From NCBI GenBank assembly GCA_948663505.1, contig CAPNAQ010000115.1, forward strand, positions 1 through 5,643: a stretch of DNA of 5,643 nucleotides. The letters are read 5' to 3'. The position numbers and the translations under genes were made by a program. The notes below the pieces were generated by a model. The model saw nothing but the letters and a program-made list of their open reading frames with translations, did not search any database and had not been told where the DNA came from. This document shows positions 1 through 4,360 of this stretch, piece by piece (within the stretch, counting starts at the first letter, position 1; every line of letters begins with the position of its first letter). This DNA is from an uncultured Clostridia bacterium. GTDB lineage: Bacteria > Bacillota > Clostridia > TANB77 > CAG-508.

Positions 1-1
1 A

Positions 2-7
2 TATACT
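2..7 (+). promoter_or_regulatory. Possible -10 box of the small gene at 42
   Basis: TATACT matches the sigma-A -10 consensus at five of six positions. It would place the transcript start near base 14, giving a leader of under 30 nt that contains the ribosome binding site. The -35 element would lie outside the window, so the promoter cannot be confirmed. The surrounding sequence is almost pure A/T, so a chance match is quite possible. Confidence 0.3.
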
Positions 8-30
8 ATTATTAATATATTATTAATTGC

Positions 31-37
31 AGGAGGT
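31..37 (+). promoter_or_regulatory. Ribosome binding site that fixes the start at 42
   Basis: AGGAGGT is a full-strength Shine-Dalgarno sequence. AGGAGG ends 5 nt before the ATG at 42. An in-frame TTG at 27 would extend the protein by five residues, but it lies upstream of this site and would translate through it. The ATG at 42 is therefore the start. Confidence 0.9.
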
Positions 38-41
38 TATT

Positions 42-320
42 ATGGTTTCTGTTAATTTATTTAGTGAAAACTCTAAAGAATTAGAAAGCTTTTTAAATTC
101 ATTTTATAATTCATCTTTTAATATGGAAAATCATTTAAGTTGGAAACATGAATATTCTAATCCAATTGAAATTACTGATATTATTGGCAGTTTTATTGAT
201 AATTTTGATAATTTTAAAATTATGATGTGGGTTTGTTTAGATAAAGGTCTATATGTTCATGTTACTGAAGAAAATGCAAATGATTTAATTAAATATATAT
301 ATGAAAGATTCCCATATTAA
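42..320 (+). CDS. Small conserved-looking protein of unknown function (92 aa)
   Basis: I cannot assign a function to this gene. It encodes 92 residues with no signal peptide, membrane segment, metal-binding cysteine cluster or known catalytic motif. The protein is acidic and looks globular. An amphipathic N-terminal stretch (about residues 8-24) is followed by a central region with aromatic and hydrophobic strands (about 33-72, including a Met-Met-Trp-Val stretch near 61-64). A C-terminal helix (about 76-88) ends in Arg-Phe-Pro-Tyr. This pattern suggests a small alpha/beta fold. I have an impression that similar short proteins occur in clostridia, but that is recollection and not evidence. 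The perfect ribosome binding site, clean stop and downstream hairpin support a real, well-translated gene. It converges on the zinc-ribbon gene and shares no operon with anything visible here. Confidence 0.85.
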   Translation: MVSVNLFSENSKELESFLNSFYNSSFNMENHLSWKHEYSNPIEITDIIGSFIDNFDNFKIMMWVCLDKGLYVHVTEENANDLIKYIYERFPY

Positions 321-356
321 TAAAAGTTCAATATCAATTATGATATTAAACTTTTA
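321..356. terminator. Hairpin between convergent genes, possible bidirectional terminator
   Basis: TAAAAGTT (321-328) pairs with AACTTTTA (349-356), and AATATCA (330-336) pairs with TGATATT (341-347). One C/A mismatch separates the two blocks and the loop is ATTA. The stem starts right after the stop of the gene at 42 and ends 3 bp before the stop of the minus-strand zinc-ribbon gene. It could therefore serve both. The T-runs are short and lie partly inside the arms, and the stem has few G-C pairs, so the strength is uncertain. Confidence 0.65.
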
Positions 357-359
357 GCT

Positions 360-968
360 TTAACTTTGTATTTCTGTATTATCAGTTTCTACTTCAACAT
401 GTTCAACTGTTTCATCATCTTTCAAATCAACATCAGATTCAACTTCTACTGTTTTTTCTAAATTTGTTTTCTGCTTCTCATCATTATAACTCTTATTTTC
501 ATTATTTTGATTAATTTGACTATTATTATCTTCTGTTCTGTCATTATCCTCATTATTACTATTTTGATTTTTAATCACTTCAACTTCTTTTGCTAATTCT
601 TCTTCATCTTGTTTTGCTCCACAATTTGGGCAAAATTTAACATTTATTTCAATTTTTGTATAACAGTTTTTACATTGTTTTTTATCTTTTAATTCTAAAC
701 ATTCTTTTTGCATAGATTCAATTTCATCACTTATAACATCTATTTTTGTACAATGTTCTTCTAAATCATTTTTTATATCATAATCTTTTTCTCTAATATG
801 ATGTTCATAAACTTCTTTTCCTATTTCAATGTAAATATCATTAATTTGTGATTTTAGCTCATTCATTTTCATTTTTAATTTTGCTTCTTTTGCTAATTTT
901 CCAGTTTTATCCGCTGTTACTTTATATGCTTCACTTGCTTTTTGACCTAATTTATCGAAAAAATCCAT
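360..968 (-). CDS. Zinc-ribbon protein with N-terminal coiled coil and acidic tail (202 aa)
   Basis: Three regions are visible. Residues 1-95 are lysine- and glutamate-rich and strongly helical, with heptad-like spacing typical of a coiled coil. Residues 99-116 carry two Cys-x2-Cys knuckles (C99/C102 and C113/C116, the second followed by Gly), the signature of a structural zinc ribbon. Residues 120-202 are dominated by Asn, Asp, Glu and Lys and are probably disordered. There is no signal peptide or membrane helix, so the protein is probably cytoplasmic. Zinc-ribbon proteins of this layout occur in Bacillota but have no assigned reaction; a scaffolding or binding role is only inference. The start is ATG, with AGAAGGG 12 nt upstream, slightly far but the best site available. 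The gene is 66 bp downstream of gpsA and could be read from it or from its own promoter. Confidence 0.85.
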   Translation of the reverse strand: MDFFDKLGQKASEAYKVTADKTGKLAKEAKLKMKMNELKSQINDIYIEIGKEVYEHHIREKDYDIKNDLEEHCTKIDVISDEIESMQKECLELKDKKQCKNCYTKIEINVKFCPNCGAKQDEEELAKEVEVIKNQNSNNEDNDRTEDNNSQINQNNENKSYNDEKQKTNLEKTVEVESDVDLKDDETVEHVEVETDNTEIQS

Positions 969-989
969 AAAAAATTCATTCCCTTCTTT

Positions 990-1017
990 ATTATAATATA
1001 GTATTACTACTTATTAT
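990..1017 (-). promoter_or_regulatory. Possible promoter or operator of the zinc-ribbon gene
   Basis: On the minus strand TATAAT (990-995) is a perfect -10 hexamer, about 22 nt before the start codon. No convincing -35 lies 16-18 nt upstream of it. Next to it is an imperfect dyad: TAGTA/TACTA around base 1004 (999-1009), flanked by ATAATA (993-998) and TATTAT (1012-1017). This could be an operator, a weak hairpin after gpsA, or AT-rich coincidence. Confidence 0.3.
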
Positions 1018-1034
1018 TTCTTTTTTATGCAAAT

Positions 1035-2018
1035 TTATTCTTCTTTTTTATTTCTTGTCATCAAATTTTTAACAGCTTCTTTTGGTTCTAAATTTTCATA
1101 TAAAACCTTATAAACAGTTTCAACAATTGGCATTTCTATATTATGTATATTAGAAAGTTGATATGCAACTTCAATATTATCTATACTTTCAATTACCATC
1201 CCGACTTCTTTTTTAGTTTCTTCTAAAGACTTTCCTTGACCTATTAATTTTCCTGCCTGTCTATTTCTACTATGTTCACTTAAACATGTTACTATTAAAT
1301 CTCCTAATCCTGTTAAACCATAAAATGTATCATATTTTCCACCAAGTTGCACACCTAATCTAGAAATTTCTTTAAGTCCTCTTGTAATTAATGCCGCATA
1401 ACTATTATCTCCTAGCCCTATCTCAGTTGCAACACCAGCACAAAATGCAATAATATTTTTTAATGCTCCACCTAATTCAACACCTTTTACATCATATGAT
1501 TTATAAATTCTCATTTTTTCTGACATAAATGTATCTTGTATCAATTGTAAAATTTGTTCATCTTCTGAAGCTATAACTAATGCTGTAGGTATTAGTTTTG
1601 ATACTTCTTCAGCATGGCTTGGTCCTGATAAAACACCTACTTTTGCTTCAGGCATTTCCTCTTTTATAACTTCATCAAGTGTTTTTAATGTGTCTTTTTC
1701 AAATCCTTTTGAACATATTATTATTGGTTTATTGCCTACATACTTTTTATATTGCTTAAATGTATTTCTAGTAAATGCAGATGGTGTAACATGTAAAATA
1801 AAATCTGCATCTTTTATTACTTCTTCATAACTTATTGAACAGTATATGTTATTTGGTAGTTGTATTTTAGGTAAAAATTTGCATTTTTTTTCATTATTTA
1901 TTAAATCTCTTTCTTCTTCTGCAAAAGACCAAATTTTCACTTTATTTCCAATATTTGCCAAGTATGTTGCTAATGCTACTCCCCAACTTCCACTTCCTAT
2001 TATTGCTATGTTTTTCAC
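1035..2018 (-). CDS. gpsA: Glycerol-3-phosphate dehydrogenase [NAD(P)+]
   Basis: This cytoplasmic enzyme reduces dihydroxyacetone phosphate to sn-glycerol 3-phosphate, the backbone for phospholipids. The 327 residues match the usual family length. The N-terminal Rossmann fold has Gly-Ser-Gly-Ser-Trp-Gly at 8-13. Ser-Lys-Gly at 103-105 and Ser-Gly-Pro-Ser-His-Ala-Glu at 131-137 follow. The helical C-terminal domain has Glu-Leu-Gly-Gly-Ala-Leu-Lys-Asn at 181-188, with the expected catalytic Lys187. It also has Gly-Asp-Asn at 203-205, Gly-Leu-Gly-Asp at 237-240 and the substrate-binding Ser-Arg-Asn-Arg at 250-253. The usual Val-Glu-Gly segment near 276-279 reads Ile-Glu-Ser, a mild departure. 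The start is GTG, because a TGA lies in frame just upstream; GGAG sits 12 nt before it. Only 37 nt separate it from plsY, whose substrate it makes, so the two are almost certainly co-transcribed. Confidence 0.97.
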   Translation of the reverse strand: MKNIAIIGSGSWGVALATYLANIGNKVKIWSFAEEERDLINNEKKCKFLPKIQLPNNIYCSISYEEVIKDADFILHVTPSAFTRNTFKQYKKYVGNKPIIICSKGFEKDTLKTLDEVIKEEMPEAKVGVLSGPSHAEEVSKLIPTALVIASEDEQILQLIQDTFMSEKMRIYKSYDVKGVELGGALKNIIAFCAGVATEIGLGDNSYAALITRGLKEISRLGVQLGGKYDTFYGLTGLGDLIVTCLSEHSRNRQAGKLIGQGKSLEETKKEVGMVIESIDNIEVAYQLSNIHNIEMPIVETVYKVLYENLEPKEAVKNLMTRNKKEE

Positions 2019-2055
2019 AATTATTCATCTCTCCGTTCTTCATATATTTTGAATA

Positions 2056-2700
2056 TTATTTTTTGCTAAAGCTTATTTTATTTTCATTTCCTTCTAGCAT
2101 TCTTTTTATATTACTCCTATGATTATATAACACAATTATCGCTAATATTACACTATATATAAAATATACATTTCCACTTTTTCCTTCTGTTAAAACAGTA
2201 TAGTGTTCATTAATAAATAAAGTCAATACTGGAAATAATACTGCAGCTGTACATGAACCTAATGATACCATTCTTGTTAATGCCATTAAAACTAAAGCAA
2301 AAATCAAACATATTAAACCTATTTGCCAATTACTCATAAGCAAAACACCTAATGATGTTGCAACACCTTTTCCACCCTTAAATCCAAAAAATATTGGGAA
2401 AGTATGTCCAATTATAACTGCAATTCCTGCAATCTGCAATAATAATTCTTTGTCTAAATTTTTTATTATATTTCCTGCTATTATTGCAATTATTATTGAT
2501 ATAACTCCTTTTAAAATGTCACAAATTAATGTAATAATCGCTGCTTTTTTTCCTACTGAACGTAACATATTTGTTGTTCCAGCATTTCCACTTCCTTTTT
2601 CTCTAACATCAAATCCTGCCATTTTTTTACTTAATATTACTGAAAAATTCACACTTCCTATTAAATATGATATTATCGCCATTATTATATATGTAGCCAT
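2056..2700 (-). CDS. plsY: Acyl-phosphate:glycerol-3-phosphate acyltransferase PlsY
   Basis: This integral membrane enzyme transfers an acyl group from acyl-phosphate (made by PlsX) to the sn-1 position of glycerol 3-phosphate, giving lysophosphatidic acid. The 214 residues fit the family. All three conserved loops are present. Gly-Ser-Gly-Asn-Ala-Gly-Thr-Thr-Asn lies at 36-44. The glycine-rich Gly-Phe-Lys-Gly-Gly-Lys-Gly-Val-Ala-Thr stretch is at 106-115, preceded by Gly-His-Thr-Phe-Pro at 98-102. His-Arg-Ser-Asn-Ile-Lys-Arg is at 194-200, followed by Glu-Gly-Asn-Glu. Asp61 to Gly65 (Asp-Ile-Leu-Lys-Gly) is also typical. Hydrophobic segments at about 3-23, 53-76, 85-105, 126-142, 147-164 and 176-192 fit its multi-pass topology. 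The frame stays open upstream to 2757, but GGAGG 8 nt before the ATG at 2700 fixes the start there, and a longer form would overlap der. It lies between der and gpsA. Confidence 0.97.
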   Translation of the reverse strand: MATYIIMAIISYLIGSVNFSVILSKKMAGFDVREKGSGNAGTTNMLRSVGKKAAIITLICDILKGVISIIIAIIAGNIIKNLDKELLLQIAGIAVIIGHTFPIFFGFKGGKGVATSLGVLLMSNWQIGLICLIFALVLMALTRMVSLGSCTAAVLFPVLTLFINEHYTVLTEGKSGNVYFIYSVILAIIVLYNHRSNIKRMLEGNENKISFSKK

Positions 2701-2708
2701 TTTAAATT

Positions 2709-2713
2709 CCTCC
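2709..2713 (-). promoter_or_regulatory. Ribosome binding site that fixes the plsY start
   Basis: GGAGG on the minus strand lies 8 nt before the ATG at 2700. Upstream in-frame ATGs (2715 and 2757 among them) would add up to 19 residues that do not resemble a PlsY N-terminus. The site identifies 2700 as the start and gives the usual family length. Confidence 0.88.
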
Positions 2714-2727
2714 ATTTCGTTTTTTAT

Positions 2728-2749
2728 TAATGTCCAAATAAGGACATTA
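2728..2749. other. Hairpin across the der stop codon; terminator-like on the plus strand
   Basis: TAATGTCC (2728-2735) and GGACATTA (2742-2749) form a perfect 8-bp stem with a 6-nt loop. It covers the TAA stop of der and sits between der and plsY. On the minus strand an A-rich stretch follows it, so it should not terminate the operon. It could instead affect mRNA processing or stability between the two cistrons. On the plus strand it is followed by T5-C-AA-T6, which looks like an intrinsic terminator that would stop antisense transcription entering der. Confidence 0.55.
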
Positions 2750-4069
2750 TTTTTCAATTTTTTCTCTTGCTATAAGTCTAACAGGAGTCCCCTCTAATCC
2801 AAATTCTTTTCTTATTTGATTTACTAAATATCTTTGATATGAAAAGTGAAATAGTTCTTTATTATTAATGAAAATAACAAATGTTGGTGGTTTTGTTGTA
2901 GCTTGTGTTCCATAATAAATTTTAAGTCTTTTTCCTTTGTCTGTTGGTGGTTGTGTTATTGCTATTGCTTCATTTATTACTTGATTTAATACTGATGTTG
3001 ATACTCTCATTGCATTTTGATTTGCTACATTATTTATCATATCAAATAATTTATCTACTCTTTGTCCTGTCTTTGCTGATATGAATATTATTGGTGCATA
3101 TGTTAAATATGATAACTTATTATATACTTCTTTTTTATATTTTTCTAATGTTCCTGTTGTTTTTTCATATTCGTCCCATTTATTTACTACTATTATTATT
3201 CCTTTTCCAGCTTCATGTGCTTCTCCTGCAATCTTTGCGTCTTGTTCAGTTACTCCATCATTTGCGTCTATCATCACTAAACATACATCTGCCCTTTCTA
3301 CTGCTAATAGACTTCTCATTACACTAAATTTTTCGATTGATTCATTTACTTTACTTTTCTTTCTTATTCCTGCTGTATCTATTAATATATATTTTCCATG
3401 TTTATTTTCAAAAGGTGTATCTATTGCATCTCTAGTTGTTCCTGCTATATTACTTACTATAGTTCTATTTTCTCCTAATATTTTATTTATTAATGATGAT
3501 TTTCCTACATTTGGTTTTCCTATTACTGCTACTTTAATAGTATCTTCTTCATCTTCTGATTCTCCTTTTTCAGGGAAATGCTCATATACAGCGTCTAATA
3601 CATCTCCTAAACCTAATGCATTTGTTGCAGATATTGGCATTGGATCTCCAATTCCTAAATTGTAAAATTCATATATGTTTTCTTTGTCTTTCTCGTAATT
3701 GTCTGCTTTATTACATACTAATACTATTGGTTTTCCTGATTTTTTTAACATTATTGATATTTCTTTATCTGCTGCTGTTACTCCTTGTCTTATGTCTGTT
3801 AAAAATATTATTACATCTGCCATTCCTATTGCTAAGTTTGCTTGTTCTCGCATTTGTGATAATATTATATCCTCTGAATCAGGTTCTATTCCTCCTGTAT
3901 CTACTAATGTAAATTTTCTTCCTCTCCAATTTGTTTCTGCATATATTCTATCTCTTGTTACTCCTGGTGTGTCCTGAACTATTGATATTCTGCTTCCTGC
4001 TATATAGTTAAAAAATGTTGATTTTCCTACATTTGGTTTTCCTATTATTGCTACTATTGGCTTTGACAT
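2747..4069 (-). CDS. der: Ribosome-assembly GTPase Der (EngA)
   Basis: Der is an essential GTPase that binds the 50S subunit late in its maturation. The 440 residues show the diagnostic tandem of two GTPase domains plus a KH-like domain. Domain 1 has the P-loop Gly-Lys-Pro-Asn-Val-Gly-Lys-Ser at 10-17, Thr-Arg-Asp at 38-40, Asp-Thr-Gly-Gly at 57-60, Asn-Lys-Ala-Asp at 120-123 and Ser-Ala-Thr at 147-149. An acidic linker covers about 168-176. Domain 2 repeats the set: P-loop 184-191, Thr-Thr-Arg-Asp 211-214, Asp-Thr-Ala-Gly 231-234, Asn-Lys-Trp-Asp 296-299 and Ser-Ala-Lys 331-333. The KH-like domain follows from about 350 to 440. No key residue is missing. The start is ATG with AGAGG 12 nt upstream. 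It is the first gene of the minus-strand block and ends 46 bp before plsY. Its 5' region holds a possible promoter and hairpin at 4104-4168. Confidence 0.98.
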   Translation of the reverse strand: MSKPIVAIIGKPNVGKSTFFNYIAGSRISIVQDTPGVTRDRIYAETNWRGRKFTLVDTGGIEPDSEDIILSQMREQANLAIGMADVIIFLTDIRQGVTAADKEISIMLKKSGKPIVLVCNKADNYEKDKENIYEFYNLGIGDPMPISATNALGLGDVLDAVYEHFPEKGESEDEEDTIKVAVIGKPNVGKSSLINKILGENRTIVSNIAGTTRDAIDTPFENKHGKYILIDTAGIRKKSKVNESIEKFSVMRSLLAVERADVCLVMIDANDGVTEQDAKIAGEAHEAGKGIIIVVNKWDEYEKTTGTLEKYKKEVYNKLSYLTYAPIIFISAKTGQRVDKLFDMINNVANQNAMRVSTSVLNQVINEAIAITQPPTDKGKRLKIYYGTQATTKPPTFVIFINNKELFHFSYQRYLVNQIRKEFGLEGTPVRLIAREKIEK

Positions 4070-4103
4070 ATTCTAATTTCGCCTCTTTTCTTCTTTGTTT
4101 TAT

Positions 4104-4132
4104 ATTTTACAATACTAAATAAAAAAAAGCAA
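4104..4132 (-). promoter_or_regulatory. Candidate promoter of the der-plsY-gpsA operon
   Basis: On the minus strand TTGCTT (4127-4132) is followed after exactly 17 nt by TAAAAT (4104-4109). The -10 matches the consensus at five of six positions, but the -35 keeps only the TTG. Transcription would begin near 4097 and give a leader of about 28 nt. The -35 lies within the 3' arm of the hairpin at 4123-4149, so this promoter and an attenuator read from further upstream are alternative explanations of the same bases. Confidence 0.45.
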
Positions 4133-4149
4133 GAAAATATTGCTTTTTT
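4123..4149. terminator. Terminator-like hairpin upstream of der
   Basis: AAAAAAGCAA (4123-4132) and TTGCTTTTTT (4140-4149) form a perfect 10-bp stem with a 7-nt loop. Read on the minus strand, towards der, the 3' arm runs on into an unbroken T8, as in an intrinsic terminator. No other gene upstream needs to be stopped there on that strand. Possible roles are attenuation of a longer der leader or insulation from antisense transcription. The stem has only two G-C pairs, so its strength is doubtful. Confidence 0.5.
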
Positions 4150-4168
4150 GTCCTATCATTTGCAATAT
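4137..4168 (-). promoter_or_regulatory. Possible antiterminator stem competing with the der-leader hairpin
   Basis: On the minus strand ATATTGC (4162-4168) is complementary to GCAATAT (4137-4143), with one further G-U pair at 4169/4136. The 3' arm shares the bases GCAA (4140-4143) with the terminator-like stem, so the two structures cannot form together. That is the layout of an attenuator. It needs a minus-strand promoter above 4170. The best candidate there is TTGATA (4245-4250) with TATAAT (4217-4222), but their spacing is too long to be convincing. Confidence 0.25.
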
Positions 4169-4190
4169 CATTAAAATTTTGAATAAAAAA

Positions 4191-4219
4191 TTGACAAACA
4201 TATAACAAAGATATATTAT
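4191..4219 (+). promoter_or_regulatory. Sigma-A type promoter of the gene at 4361
   Basis: TTGACA (4191-4196) is a perfect -35 box, followed after 17 nt by TATTAT (4214-4219), which matches the -10 at five of six positions. This is the best complete promoter in the window. Transcription would start near 4226, leaving a leader of about 135 nt before the ATG at 4361. The -10 lies inside the palindrome at 4210-4224. Confidence 0.75.
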
Positions 4220-4224
4220 ATATC
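4210..4224. repeat. 15-bp palindrome over the -10 box, possible operator
   Basis: GATATATTATATATC is a perfect inverted repeat about a central T: the arms are GATATAT (4210-4216) and ATATATC (4218-4224). It covers the whole -10 of the plus-strand promoter. A dimeric repressor binding here would block RNA polymerase. The arms are almost all A/T, so the low complexity makes a chance origin plausible. Confidence 0.35.
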
Positions 4225-4225
4225 T

Positions 4226-4360
4226 AAAACAAATCGGAAAGCTATCAAATTTGTAGTATGTTATTTAACACTATAAATTTTAATTAATAAAAAATTATAA
4301 AATACTAAGCTTTCCTTATATAAAAAATTAGAGCAATATTGCTCAAATGGAGGTTTATTT
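4226..4360 (+). promoter_or_regulatory. Long structured 5' leader of the gene at 4361
   Basis: GGAAAGCT (4236-4243) pairs perfectly with AGCTTTCC (4308-4315). Directly inside it TAGTAT (4254-4259) pairs with ATACTA (4302-4307), leaving a 10-nt bulge on the 5' side. A further AT-rich stem lies within at 4272-4281/4291-4299. A competing local hairpin uses AGT..GTT (4255-4262) with AAC..ACT (4267-4272). After this domain come the hairpin 4331-4344 and the ribosome binding site GGAGG (4349-4353), 7 nt before the ATG. I recognise no known riboswitch class; the long perfect outer stem is the main evidence that the leader folds. Confidence 0.45.
4331..4344 (+). promoter_or_regulatory. Perfect palindrome just upstream of the ribosome binding site
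   Basis: GAGCAATATTGCTC is a 14-bp perfect palindrome ending 4 nt before GGAGG. In RNA it gives a 5-bp stem with an ATAT loop beside the ribosome binding site, where it could modulate translation. In DNA it could be a binding site for a dimeric regulator. It contains the heptamer GCAATAT in both orientations, also found at 4137-4143 and 4162-4168. No T-run follows, so it is not a terminator. Confidence 0.45.

Noticed and set aside
27..41. TTG start extending the first gene by five residues
   Set aside because: The Shine-Dalgarno sequence lies inside this extension, so it serves the ATG at 42.
2019..2028. ATG at 2026-2028 (minus strand) upstream of gpsA as an alternative start
   Set aside because: It is out of frame with gpsA, sits only 2 nt from the GGAG core, and opens a frame that closes after 28 codons. 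The in-frame GTG at 2018 begins directly at the Rossmann motif.
2701..2757. Longer plsY beginning at 2757
   Set aside because: It would overlap der, add 19 residues atypical of the family, and ignore the well-placed GGAGG before 2700.
2450..2797. Plus-strand open frame opposite plsY and the der end
   Set aside because: It is antisense to conserved PlsY motifs, has no ribosome binding site, and is crossed by the plus-strand terminator-like hairpin at 2728-2749. The frame at 1846-2052 opposite gpsA is dismissed likewise.
3081..3665. Plus-strand open frame of 194 codons opposite der
   Set aside because: It is fully antisense to the two GTPase domains of der, has no ribosome binding site, and shows a Ser/Ile/Phe-rich composition expected from the complement of AT-rich coding DNA. 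The shorter plus-strand frames at 3091-3327, 3616-3912 and 3699-3977 are rejected for the same reason.
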